A DNA stretch of 64,000 nucleotides, from assembly GCF_019443745.1 (NCBI RefSeq), contig NZ_CP050948.1, positions 3,352,001 through 3,416,000 on the forward strand, written 5' to 3'. Every line of letters starts with the position of its first letter. Position 1 is the first letter of the stretch. Source of the stretch: Iamia sp. SCSIO 61187 (lineage in GTDB: Bacteria > Actinomycetota > Acidimicrobiia > Acidimicrobiales > Iamiaceae). Made by a program: the position numbers and the translations under genes. This document shows positions 42,665 to 51,620 of this stretch, one piece after another. Under the pieces are notes generated by a model that saw nothing but the letters and a program-made list of their open reading frames with translations, was not told the origin of the DNA and searched no databases.

Positions 42665-44118
42665 GCGACGTCGCCCGCGCCGTCCTCGAGGGCTTCAGCT
42701 GGTTCGTGCTGGCGTACTTCCTGGTGCTCAACACCCTGTACCTGGTCCTGGTGCTGACCGCAGCCGGGGACGTGTTCCGCCACGTCCGGCGGCGGCCCTT
42801 CGCCGGCGACGACGACGCCTTCGCCAGCCCCCTCACCCCGCCTGTGTCGGTGGTGATGCCGGCCCACGACGAGGAGCCCGTCATCGTCGAGGCCGTGCAC
42901 GCCATGCTCGCCCTGCGCTACCCGGAGTTCGAGGTGGTCGTGGTCGACGACGGCTCCAAGGACGGGACCTTCGCCCGCCTGGCCGAGGCCTTCGACCTGT
43001 GCGAGGTGCCCAAGGTCGTGCCCGAGCTGGTCCCGGTGCAGGGCAAGATCCTCTCGGTGTGGCTCTCCCGCCAGGGCCACCCGCTCACCGTGGTCCGCAA
43101 GGAGAGCGTGGGCAGCAAGGCCGACGCCAGCAACACGGGGATCAACGCCAGCCGGTACCCGCTGGCGTGCATGGTCGACGCCGACGCCGTGCTCGACGAG
43201 GACGCGCTGCTGACGGTCGTGAAGCCCTTCATCGACGACCCCCTGCGCATGGTGGCGACCGGCGGGTCGGTGCGGGCGGTCAACGGGTCGTCGGTCCACC
43301 GGGGCCGCATCGGCGAGACGCGGATGCCGTCGTCGTGGCTGGCCCGCATCCAGGTCGTCGAGTACCTGCGGGCGTTCCTCCTCGGGCGGTCCGGGTGGTC
43401 CCGCCTCCAGGGCCTGCTGATCATCTCCGGCGCCTTCGGGGTCTTCCGCCGGGACCTCGTCGTGGCGGTGGGCGGCTACCACGTCGGCGCCATCGGCGAG
43501 GACGCCGACCTGGTCGCCCGCATGCACCGCCACCTGCGCGACGAGGGGCGGGAGTACCGGATCCAGTTCGTGTCCGAGCCCGTCTGCTGGACCGAGGTGC
43601 CCGAGAGCCTGGCCGTGCTCGGTCGGCAGCGCCGACGCTGGTCGCGGGGCCTGGCCGAGGTCCTCTGGTCGCAGCGCCGGATGGTGGGCAACCCCCGCTA
43701 CGGCCGGATCGGGACCGTCGTCATGCCCTACTACCTGCTGTTCGAGTGCCTGGGCCCGGTGCTCGAGCTGGCCGGGATCGTGTCGGTCGTGGTCGGGCTG
43801 GCCCTCGGGATCCTGGACGTGACCTTCGCCCTGCTGTTCCTGTCCGTGGCGCTGGGCTACGGGTTCCTGCTGTCGGTCGTGTCGATCGCCATCGAGGAGG
43901 TCGGGTACCGGCGCTACCGACGGGGCCGTGACCTGGGCATGGCCGTCGTGGCCGCCGTGGTCGAGAACGTCGGGTTCCGCCAGCTCCACGCCTGGTGGCG
44001 CCTCCAGGGCCTGTGGCAGGCGATCCGGGGCTCGGAGCACGCCTGGGGCACGATGACCCGGGCCGGGTTCGCCTCCGAGGAGGCCCCGGAGGCGAGGGAG
44101 AGCGAGCCGGTGGCCTAG
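42661..44118 (+). CDS. Processive membrane glycosyltransferase, family 2
   Basis: 485 residues from GTG. N-terminal helix (WFVLAYFLVLNTLYLVLVL), GT-A catalytic core with VSVVMPAHDEEPVI, VVVVDDGSKDGT, ACMVDADAVLDED, the acceptor-site GEDADLVARM and the processive motif QRRRWSRGL, followed by three or four C-terminal membrane helices (~345-450). This is the BcsA/hyaluronan synthase-like type, which polymerises and exports a polysaccharide. Control by the upstream kinase, receivers and HEAT protein is suggested by operon structure. Confidence 0.92.
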   Translation: MSDVARAVLEGFSWFVLAYFLVLNTLYLVLVLTAAGDVFRHVRRRPFAGDDDAFASPLTPPVSVVMPAHDEEPVIVEAVHAMLALRYPEFEVVVVDDGSKDGTFARLAEAFDLCEVPKVVPELVPVQGKILSVWLSRQGHPLTVVRKESVGSKADASNTGINASRYPLACMVDADAVLDEDALLTVVKPFIDDPLRMVATGGSVRAVNGSSVHRGRIGETRMPSSWLARIQVVEYLRAFLLGRSGWSRLQGLLIISGAFGVFRRDLVVAVGGYHVGAIGEDADLVARMHRHLRDEGREYRIQFVSEPVCWTEVPESLAVLGRQRRRWSRGLAEVLWSQRRMVGNPRYGRIGTVVMPYYLLFECLGPVLELAGIVSVVVGLALGILDVTFALLFLSVALGYGFLLSVVSIAIEEVGYRRYRRGRDLGMAVVAAVVENVGFRQLHAWWRLQGLWQAIRGSEHAWGTMTRAGFASEEAPEARESEPVA

Positions 44119-44142
44119 CCCCCGGCCGCCGCCGCAGGCACC

Positions 44143-44987
<845 letters not shown>

Positions 44988-44988
<1 letters not shown>

Positions 44989-45302
44989 CAGGGCACCTCC
45001 ACGTAGACGGTGTCGTCCTCGACGGTGACCGGGAAGACCGGGATGGGCTTGGTGGCCGGGAGCGCCGAGGGCTCCCCGGTGACCAGGGAGAACACCGACC
45101 CGTGCTTCCAGCACTCGATGCCCTTGTCGGTGCACAGGACCTCGCCCTCGGAGAGCGAGATGCGCTGGTGGCTGCAGATGTCGCCCACGGCGTAGACCTC
45201 GCCGTCGCAGGCGACGACGGCGATCGGGTGACCGTCGACGACGACCCGGTGGGCCGTGCCCTCGGGGACGTCGGACAGGGAGCAGGCCCGCTCGCGGGTC
45301 AC
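44988..45302 (-). CDS. Rieske-type [2Fe-2S] ferredoxin in the suf operon
   Basis: 104 residues from GTG overlapping the sufD stop. Rieske ligands Cys-His in DICSHQRISL and Cys-His in IECWKHGSVF; LATKP-type C-terminal strands. Non-heme Rieske ferredoxins of this kind commonly sit in actinobacterial suf operons, perhaps to supply electrons for cluster assembly. Translation is coupled on both sides. Confidence 0.92.
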
Positions 45303-46591
45303 GACCCCACCTCCTCGCCGACCAGGACCTGGCGGTCGAGGCGGGCGTCGACGGCGGCGCGGATGGCGGTCAGCACCGAGGCCGGGGCCGGCATGCGGTC
45401 CAGGACGTCGCCGAAGAAGCCGGAGACGACGAGGCGCTCGGCCACGTGGGGCGGGACCCCCCGGCTCTCGAGGTAGAAGCGCTGGTCCTCGTCGATCGGC
45501 CCGACCGTCGAGGCGTGGCTGCAGTGCACGTCGTTGTTCTGGATCTCCAGGTTCGGCACCGACTCGGCCCACGCCTCCTCGCTCAGCTTGAGGTTGCGGT
45601 TGGTCTGGAAGGCGTTGGTGCCGCGGCCCTCGGGGCGCACGGTGATGAGACCGGTGTAGATCGACCGGCTGCGCCCGCCGACGGCGCCCTTGAAGAGCAG
45701 GTCCGAGGTGGTGTCGGGGGCCCGGTGGTCCTGGAAGGTGCGGAAGTCGAGGGTCTGGTCGCCCTCGCCGAAGTAGGCGGCGAGGAGGTCGCCGGAGGCC
45801 CCCCGGCCGTCGAGGCGGCAGTCGGTGCGGAGCCGGGTGTAGTCCCCGCCGAGGGCCACGGCGGCGGCGACCAGGCTGCCCTCCTGGGCGACCCGGGCGA
45901 CGACGTTGGCCATCTGCCAGGTGCCCTCGGCGTGCTCCTGGGTGGTGGTGTACGCCAGGCGGGCCCGGGCGGCGACGTCCAGCTCCACCAGGGGGAGGAC
46001 GAGGCGGTCACCGGCGAGCGAGGTCTGGTGCTCCACCACGCTGGCGGCCGCTCCCTCGGCGGCGACGACCAGGATGCGGGGCGCGCTCAGCGCGTCGGCG
46101 GTGGCGCCGACGGTGCGGATGAGGATCGGGGCGGCCACGTGGGCACCGCCGCGGACCCGGATGGTGACCGGCATCGGGGCCAGGGCGATCGACCACTCGG
46201 CCATGGCGTCGTGGGCCTCGCCCAGCACCGAGCCCAGGGCGGCGTCGTCGCCGGTGTCGACGGTGAGGGCCTCGTCGCGCACCTCGACGGCGCGGACCCA
46301 GCCGTCGACCACGGTGATCTCGGCCGACCACGGACCTTCGGCGTCGGGCAGGGCGGGTGGGGCCCCCGGGTCGTGGTCGGGGGCGGCGAGGACCGGGGCG
46401 TAGCGGCCGAGGTCGAGCTCGTCGATGCGGCTGTAGCGCCACTCCTCGGCGTCGGTGCTCGGCAGCCCGGCGGCCTCGGCCCGTCCGGCTGCGGCGGCCC
46501 GGGTGGCGGTGTCGCCGGGGAGGCGGGCCAGGTCGTCGGGCGTGGGGCTCAGGGGGATCTCCGGTTTCGTGTGGCCGCCGGGGGGCGACAT
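45299..46591 (-). CDS. sufD: Fe-S assembly scaffold component SufD
   Basis: 430 residues. N-terminal EEWRYSRIDELDLGRY, a central beta-helix region (LVLPLVELDVAARARLAYTTTQEH), and the conserved C-terminal RSRSIYTGLITVRPEGRGTNAFQTNRNLKLSEEA, NDVHCSHASTVGPIDEDQRFYLESRGVP. It pairs with SufB on the SufC dimer. It is separated from sufB by three unrelated genes on the same strand, which is unusual. Confidence 0.93.
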   Translation of the reverse strand: MSPPGGHTKPEIPLSPTPDDLARLPGDTATRAAAAGRAEAAGLPSTDAEEWRYSRIDELDLGRYAPVLAAPDHDPGAPPALPDAEGPWSAEITVVDGWVRAVEVRDEALTVDTGDDAALGSVLGEAHDAMAEWSIALAPMPVTIRVRGGAHVAAPILIRTVGATADALSAPRILVVAAEGAAASVVEHQTSLAGDRLVLPLVELDVAARARLAYTTTQEHAEGTWQMANVVARVAQEGSLVAAAVALGGDYTRLRTDCRLDGRGASGDLLAAYFGEGDQTLDFRTFQDHRAPDTTSDLLFKGAVGGRSRSIYTGLITVRPEGRGTNAFQTNRNLKLSEEAWAESVPNLEIQNNDVHCSHASTVGPIDEDQRFYLESRGVPPHVAERLVVSGFFGDVLDRMPAPASVLTAIRAAVDARLDRQVLVGEEVGS

Positions 46592-46643
46592 CGCAGGCTA
46601 CCGGGGCCTTCCCCCAACACCCCAGCCCCGTGACCGGTGCCCC

Positions 46644-47423
46644 TCAGCGGCGCCGCCCGCGGCCGGGGGCGCCGGCGAACGCCTGGGCGATGCCGAGCCA
46701 GTCCCGAGCTCCCTCGGTGGCCACCAGGGCGGTGTCCTCGTGGTGGCGCCGCTGGGTGACGACGAGGCACAGGTCGAGGGCGGGACCGGTCACCCGTTCG
46801 CCGGCGTCGGGCTCGCCCCACGCCCACAGCGTCCCGTCGGGGGCGTCCACCTCGACGCGCACCGGCGACGCCGGCACGTCCCTGCGGCGCAGGCGGTAGG
46901 AGTGGGCGCGGGTGGCCACGCCGAGGTGGGCGATGTGGCGGAGGCGGGCGGTCGGGGTGCGCTCGACGCCGAGGGCGTCGGCCACGTCCTGGCCGTGGGC
47001 CCAGGTCTCCATCAGCCGCGCCGTGACCGAGCTGGCCGAGCTCATGTCGGGCCCGAACCACGGCAGCCGGGCCGACGGGTCGGCGTCGACGAAGCTCGCC
47101 ACGAGCGCCTCGCGGGCGCCGACGAACCAGCGGTGCACGGCGGTGGCGTCGAGGGTCCGGGCGTCGGCCGCCACCTGGTCGGGGAAGTCCGGGCCGCGGC
47201 CCATCACCTCGGCGGCGGCGGTGCGGAAGCCGTCCGGGTCGACGAGCGCCTGGACCGCGGCGTCGTCGAAGAAGGCGAGGTGGCTCACCTGGTCACGGAT
47301 CAGCCAGCCCTCGGCCGGGGTGGGGCGGTCCCAGTCGGGCGGCCCCAGCGGGGCGAGCAGGGCGAGCAGGTCGTCGGTCTCGGCCTCGAGGTCGGCGACG
47401 AGCGCCGGCAGGTCGACCGGCAT
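46644..47423 (-). CDS. TIGR03084/mycothiol-dependent maleylpyruvate isomerase-fold protein
   Basis: 259 residues. DinB-like four-helix N-terminus with WLIRDQVSHLAFFDDAAVQALVDP and METWAHGQDVADALGVE (metal-binding His), plus a C-terminal SCP-like domain (HLGVATRAHSYRLR, PALDLCLVVTQRRH). These proteins are metal-dependent and often mycothiol-linked. Overlaps the upstream cysteine-rich gene (TGATG). Its presence between sufD and sufB is unexplained. Confidence 0.85.
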   Translation of the reverse strand: MPVDLPALVADLEAETDDLLALLAPLGPPDWDRPTPAEGWLIRDQVSHLAFFDDAAVQALVDPDGFRTAAAEVMGRGPDFPDQVAADARTLDATAVHRWFVGAREALVASFVDADPSARLPWFGPDMSSASSVTARLMETWAHGQDVADALGVERTPTARLRHIAHLGVATRAHSYRLRRRDVPASPVRVEVDAPDGTLWAWGEPDAGERVTGPALDLCLVVTQRRHHEDTALVATEGARDWLGIAQAFAGAPGRGRRR

Positions 47424-47773
47424 CAGCCCCGCCGGAAGAGGCGACGGATCCGGCCCCGGCGCTGCTGACGGGTCCACTCCCGCTCGGCCTCGGACCGGGC
47501 CGCCTCGACCGCCTCGCCCACGATGGCCTCGGCCTCGTCGAGCAGGGCGACGATCTCGTGGGGCCGCTCGTCGAGGCCCGGCGGCTCGGCGGGGGGCCGG
47601 GTCACGGCCAGGCTGCCCTGGTCCCACCCCACGTCGGCCAGCCGCGGGGCGTAGGCGGCGCACTCGGCGGGGCAGCGCCACGGCGCCTCGGGGGCCAGGT
47701 CGAGCTCGCAGGTCCGCATCGTGTCGCCGCTGTCGTAGACCCGGCTGGCGAAGAACCGGCACTGGTGGCGCAT
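47423..47773 (-). CDS. Small cysteine-containing protein of unknown function
   Basis: 116 residues from ATG (118 from a GTG two codons earlier). N-terminal half with HQCRFFASRVYDSGD, MRTCELDLAPEAPWRCPAECAAY: four cysteines plus a histidine that may bind zinc or a cluster. The C-terminal half is a charged helix (DEAEAIVGEAVEAARSEAE) ending in a basic tail (RRGRIRRLFRRG). Position between suf genes makes a metal-linked role possible, but none is shown. Confidence 0.65.
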   Translation of the reverse strand: MRHQCRFFASRVYDSGDTMRTCELDLAPEAPWRCPAECAAYAPRLADVGWDQGSLAVTRPPAEPPGLDERPHEIVALLDEAEAIVGEAVEAARSEAEREWTRQQRRGRIRRLFRRG

Positions 47774-47820
47774 GGGCACGCCCCCAGTCTGCCGCCCCGG
47801 CCCCGGCGACGGCCGGCGGG

Positions 47821-48447
47821 TCAGGAGGTGCGCCGGCGGACGACGACGAGCGCGGCGGCGCCGACGGCGAGGACCAGGACCGCACCGCCGACGAGGGCGG
47901 CCGCAGGGAGGGCGCGATCGGTCCCCGCCGACCCGTCCTCGTCGATGGCGGCCCCGCCGGGGCCGGGGGTCGCGGCCGTCCCCGGGGCGGGAGCGGGCGG
48001 CGCCTCCGGCTCCGGCCCCTCGGCGAGGGGCGCGCTCCCCCGGCCCAGCTCGGCCGGCACGGCCTCGTCGGCGGTGAGGGGGCGCGTCCCCGTGCAGAGG
48101 TCGGTGTGGAGACCGTCGTCGTCCTCGAGGGCGAAGACCAGGTACCGACCCTCCTCGAACGCGTACTCGCAGGCCCCCGAGCTGACCTCGCCCCCGAAGA
48201 CGACCACTTCGGCCGGGGCCTCGCCGTCGTAGAGGCGCTCGACCGCCACCGTGTTGCGCACGGCGTCGTGGACCTCGGTCTCGCCCGACGGCTCCTGGTC
48301 GACGACCACGCCCACCAGCACGACGTCGGCGTAGGCGACCTGCTCGGCGACGCCCCACGCCGCGCAGGAGCACGCCCCCGCCACCGTCGGGGCCGGCCCG
48401 ACGGACACGGCAGCGACGATCACGACGAGGGCGAGGAGGCGGCGCAC
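47821..48447 (-). CDS. Secreted, membrane-anchored protein with NTR/TIMP-like domain
   Basis: 208 residues from GTG. Signal peptide (MRRLLALVVIVAAVSVG) cleaved near AGACSCA, leaving the N-terminal CSC typical of NTR/TIMP-like domains; strands VVLVGVVVDQ, VAVERLYDGEAP, YLVFALEDDDG; two further cysteines. Residues ~140-175 are proline/alanine-rich and a C-terminal membrane helix (AAALVGGAVLVLAVGAAAL) ends with RRRTS. It probably displays a small beta-barrel on the outer face of the membrane. Same strand as suf genes but likely a separate role. Confidence 0.75.
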   Translation of the reverse strand: MRRLLALVVIVAAVSVGPAPTVAGACSCAAWGVAEQVAYADVVLVGVVVDQEPSGETEVHDAVRNTVAVERLYDGEAPAEVVVFGGEVSSGACEYAFEEGRYLVFALEDDDGLHTDLCTGTRPLTADEAVPAELGRGSAPLAEGPEPEAPPAPAPGTAATPGPGGAAIDEDGSAGTDRALPAAALVGGAVLVLAVGAAALVVVRRRTS

Positions 48448-48521
48448 GGGTGTCTCGACGACGGAGGCGGCCGTCCGGTTCCCGCTCAGCCGTCGGCGGT
48501 GGCGACCGGTGGCGGTGAGAC

Positions 48522-48550
48522 GACGGAAGGGGGTCTGACCCCCTTCCGTC
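48522..48550. terminator. 29-nt ACGGA palindrome after sufB
   Basis: GACGGAAGGGGG-tctga-CCCCCTTCCGTC, a perfect 12-bp stem, 20 nt past the sufB stop (minus strand). It suggests that sufB is transcribed as its own unit, separate from the genes that follow. Confidence 0.7.
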
Positions 48551-48569
48551 GGTCAGCGCCCGGTGTGCG

Positions 48570-49967
48570 TCAGCCGACGCTGCCCTCCATCTGGAGCTCG
48601 ATCAGGCGGGACCACTCGACGGCGTACTCCATCGGCAGGGTGCGGGTGACGGGCTCGATGAACCCGTTCACCACCATGCCCATCGCCTGCTCCTCGGTGA
48701 GGCCCCGGCTCATCAGGTAGAAGAGCTGCTCGTCGGCCACCCGGCTGACGGTGGCCTCGTGGCCGATCCGGGCGTCGTGCGAGCCCACCTCCATGTAGGG
48801 GTAGGTGTCGCTGACCGACTCGGGGTCGAGGATCAGGGCGTCGCACTGGACGTGGCTCTTGCAGCCGTAGGCGTCGTCCTCGACCCGGACCAGGCCCCGG
48901 TACGAGGTGCGCCCGCCGTGGCTGGAGATCGACTTGGACACGATCTTCGAGCTGGTCTCGGGGGCGGCGTGGACCATCTTGGCCCCGGTGTCCTGGTGCT
49001 GGCCGGCGCCGGCGTAGGCGACCGACAGGACCTCGCCGGTGGCCTTGGGCCCGACGAGCCAGACGGCCGGGTACTTCATGGTGAGGCGGCTGCCGATGTT
49101 GCCGTCGATCCACTCCATGTGGCCCTCGGCCTCGACCTTGGCCCGCTTGGTGACCAGGTTGAACACGTTGTTCGACCAGTTCTGGATGGTCGTGTAGGTG
49201 ACCCGGGCCTGCTCCTTGACGATGATCTCGACCACGGCCGAGTGGAGCGAGTCGGAGGTGTAGGTCGGGGCCGAGCAGCCCTCGATGTAGTGCACCTTCG
49301 AGCCCTTGTCGGCGATGATCAGCGTCCGTTCGAACTGGCCCATGTTCTCGGCGTTGATCCGGAAGTAGGCCTGCAGCGGCATCGAGACCTCGACGCCGGG
49401 CGGGACGTAGATGAAGCTGCCGCCGGACCAGACCGACGAGTTGAGCGACGCGAACTTGTTGTCGTTCATCGGGATCACGGACCCGAAGTGCGGCTTGACC
49501 AGGTCCGGGTGCTCCCGGAGGGCCGTGTCCATGTCGCAGAAGATGACGCCCTGGGCCTCGAGGTCCTCGCGGTTGCGGTGGAACACGACCTCGGACTCGT
49601 ACTGGGCGGTGACGCCGGCCAGGTACTTCCGTTCGGCCTCGGGGATGCCGAGCTTCTCGTAGGTGTCCTTGATGGCGTCCGGCAGCTCCTCCCACTTGTC
49701 GACCTGACCCTCGGTCGGCTTGATGTAGTAGTAGATCTGGTCGAAGTAGATCTCCGACATGTCGCCGCCCCAGTTGGGCATGGGGCGCTTCTGGAAGCGG
49801 CGGAAGCTGTTGAGGCGGTACTCCAGCATCCAGTCGGGCTCGCCCTTCATCCACGACATCTCGCGGATGATGTCCTCGCTCAGCCCGCGGCGGGGCTTGA
49901 AGACGTAGTCCTCCTCGTCGGCCCAACCGAGCTTGTAGCGACCGAGGTCGAGATCCTGGACGGCCAT
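48570..49967 (-). CDS. sufB: Fe-S assembly scaffold component SufB
   Basis: 465 residues. N-terminal [52 protein letters not shown]; cluster/sulfur-transfer Cys in [10 protein letters not shown] and in [15 protein letters not shown]-terminal [28 protein letters not shown]. It is the scaffold on which Fe-S clusters form together with SufC and SufD. A good Shine-Dalgarno AGGAGG lies 8 nt upstream and a TACCAT -10 about 50 nt upstream. A palindrome follows the gene. Confidence 0.96.
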   Translation of the reverse strand: MAVQDLDLGRYKLGWADEEDYVFKPRRGLSEDIIREMSWMKGEPDWMLEYRLNSFRRFQKRPMPNWGGDMSEIYFDQIYYYIKPTEGQVDKWEELPDAIKDTYEKLGIPEAERKYLAGVTAQYESEVVFHRNREDLEAQGVIFCDMDTALREHPDLVKPHFGSVIPMNDNKFASLNSSVWSGGSFIYVPPGVEVSMPLQAYFRINAENMGQFERTLIIADKGSKVHYIEGCSAPTYTSDSLHSAVVEIIVKEQARVTYTTIQNWSNNVFNLVTKRAKVEAEGHMEWIDGNIGSRLTMKYPAVWLVGPKATGEVLSVAYAGAGQHQDTGAKMVHAAPETSSKIVSKSISSHGGRTSYRGLVRVEDDAYGCKSHVQCDALILDPESVSDTYPYMEVGSHDARIGHEATVSRVADEQLFYLMSRGLTEEQAMGMVVNGFIEPVTRTLPMEYAVEWSRLIELQMEGSVG

Positions 49968-49975
49968 GAAGGCTG

Positions 49976-50024
49976 CCTCCTGCCGGGGTGCGGCGTGGCG
50001 GTGGTTTCTCCTACGCCGATGGTA
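49976..50024 (-). promoter_or_regulatory. sufB promoter and ribosome binding site
   Basis: On the minus strand TACCAT (50024-50019) fits the TANNNT -10 consensus and AGGAGG (49981-49976) lies 8 nt before the ATG, giving a leader of about 45 nt. Unlike the sufC-sufS-sufU promoter there is no GCACTAC palindrome, so the two suf units may be controlled differently. Confidence 0.45.
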
Positions 50025-50066
50025 GCAACCCCCTCCCCCGATGCCGCGGGTCGGGCGTCACGCCGC

Positions 50067-50990
50067 TCAGCCGGCGGGAGCGTCGTCCTCGGTGCCGTCG
50101 GCCTCGGCGGCCGGGTCGGGGAAGGTCACCGTCACCGTGCGCTCGTCCACGCCCCGGACCAGGGTGACCTCGACCGACGGGCGGTCGGCGGCGGCCTCGA
50201 GGGCGTCCCACAGGTCGTCGACCGACGGGACCGGCACGCCGTCGACCGCCGTGACCAGGTCGCCCTCGGCGAGACCGGCGGCGGCGGCGGGCGAGCCCTC
50301 GACGACGGCCCGGACCAGGAGGCCGGGGGCCTCGGGCAGCCCGACCCGCCGGCGGAGCTTGGCCGCCTGGGGCCCGGGCACGATCACCACGCCGAGGCGC
50401 CGGGACCGCAGGTGGCGCCCGGCGACGAGGGCGTCGACCCGCTGGCGCAGGTCGGCGTCGGCCGGGAGGGCCAGGTAGAAGCCGTCGCCGAGGCGGTGGG
50501 TGTTGAGCCCGACGAGCCGGCCCTCGGCATCGACCAGGGGACCGCCCGACGAGCCCCGGGCCAGGGGGGCGGTGTGCTCGACGGCGCCGTTCACCCGGCG
50601 GCCCCGGGGGCCGCGGAAGCTGCGCCCCACCCCGGACACGAAGCCGGCGGTGATGCGGTCGCCGCCCCGGCCCCGGGCCAGGGCGAAGACGGCATCGCCG
50701 ACCTCGGTCTCGTCGTCGGACCACGTCAGCGGGGTGGCGTCGCCGGTGGGGACGTCGAGGACGACGATGTCGTGGTCGGGGTCGGAGCCCACGACCGCCC
50801 CCTGGGCGTGTGTCCCGTCGGCGAAGGTGACCTGGGTCGTGCGATCCCGCAGGTTGTGGGCGCTGGTCAGCACCCGGTCGGGGGCGACGACCACGCCGGC
50901 GCCGCGGGCGTGGCGGCCGATGGCGACGGTGGCGGGGGCGGCGGCGGCGTGGGCCGCCCGGGTGGCGGTGGCGATCTCGGCGAGGGACAT
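50067..50990 (-). CDS. Trypsin-like serine protease with PDZ domain (HtrA-like), no signal peptide
   Basis: 307 residues. Catalytic triad: His in VLTSAHNL (~42), Asp in DPDHDIVVLDV (~77) and Ser in ARGSSGGPLVD (~148). PDZ domain (~215-290): PGLLVRAVVEGSPAAAAGLAEGDLVTAVDG. Typical HtrA proteins have a signal peptide or membrane anchor; here the catalytic domain starts almost at residue 20 and no hydrophobic N-terminus is seen, which points to a cytoplasmic protease. It has SD AGGAG and is divergent from an HxlR regulator across a palindromic operator. Confidence 0.88.
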   Translation of the reverse strand: MSLAEIATATRAAHAAAAPATVAIGRHARGAGVVVAPDRVLTSAHNLRDRTTQVTFADGTHAQGAVVGSDPDHDIVVLDVPTGDATPLTWSDDETEVGDAVFALARGRGGDRITAGFVSGVGRSFRGPRGRRVNGAVEHTAPLARGSSGGPLVDAEGRLVGLNTHRLGDGFYLALPADADLRQRVDALVAGRHLRSRRLGVVIVPGPQAAKLRRRVGLPEAPGLLVRAVVEGSPAAAAGLAEGDLVTAVDGVPVPSVDDLWDALEAAADRPSVEVTLVRGVDERTVTVTFPDPAAEADGTEDDAPAG

Positions 50991-51005
50991 GCTCGGCTCC
51001 TACTG

Positions 51006-51022
51006 ACTTGCGATGTGCAAGT
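51006..51022. promoter_or_regulatory. Candidate HxlR operator
   Basis: ACTTGC-gatgt-GCAAGT, a perfect 6-bp inverted repeat between the protease and the HxlR gene, adjacent to a TCTAGA sequence. TTGCA/TGCAA half-sites of this form are common next to HxlR-type regulators. It lies 15 nt upstream of the protease start, so binding would repress the protease. Confidence 0.5.
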
Positions 51023-51128
51023 GACTCTAGACCCGTCGGCGCCGCCCGCGCCCCCCGACCTCGGACGAGAACCGCACCATCCTGCGGGGTTCCGTCCGCA
51101 TCTCGGGTGGGACCGGCAAGATGGCGCC

Positions 51129-51614
51129 ATGCCCCGCCCCGGCCACGACCCCCACCCCCGGTCCCGGGGGCGGGGTCCGACCGGTCCCCCGCCCTCGGCA
51201 CCCGAGCCCGATCTGGTGCGGGCGGTGGAGCGGGTCGGCGACCGGTGGGTCCTGCTGATCGTGGCCTCGCTCCTCGACGGACCCCGTCGCTTCGGCGACC
51301 TGGGCGAGGGCCTGGGCGTGGCGCCCAACATCCTCACCGCCCGGCTCCGGCAGCTGGCCGAGGACGGCCTCGTCGTGGCCCGGCCCTACAGCGAGCGCCC
51401 GCTGCGCCACGAGTACGTCCTCACCGGGTCGGGTCGAGAGCTGGCCGACGCCCTCACCCTGCTCTCGGAGTGGGGCTCGCGCCGGCGCGGCGGCCGGGGC
51501 GCCGCCGCCTTCCACGCCCGCTGCGGCACCGCCCTCGAGCTGCGGCCCTGGTGCCCCACGTGCGACCGCACCGTCGACCCGGCCGAGGCCACCCCCGAGG
51601 CCTACGACGTCTGA
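51129..51614 (+). CDS. HxlR-family transcriptional regulator
   Basis: 161 residues. Winged helix: LVRAVERVGDRWVLLIVASLLDGPRRFGDLGEGLGVAPNILTARLRQLAEDGLV, then YSERPLRHEYVLTGSGREL. The N-terminal 28 residues are a proline-rich extension. The tail has three cysteines (HARCGTAL, PWCPTCDRTV), the last two as CxxC, more than most HxlR proteins; this could be redox-sensitive or bind zinc. Likely controls the divergent protease gene. Confidence 0.88.
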   Translation: MPRPGHDPHPRSRGRGPTGPPPSAPEPDLVRAVERVGDRWVLLIVASLLDGPRRFGDLGEGLGVAPNILTARLRQLAEDGLVVARPYSERPLRHEYVLTGSGRELADALTLLSEWGSRRRGGRGAAAFHARCGTALELRPWCPTCDRTVDPAEATPEAYDV

Positions 51615-51620
51615 CGTCCC

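Noticed and set aside
48759..51614. Long plus-strand frame opposite sufB and the serine protease
   Set aside because: Only its last part (HxlR, from 51129) is real; the rest is antisense to well-conserved SufB and HtrA-like proteins.
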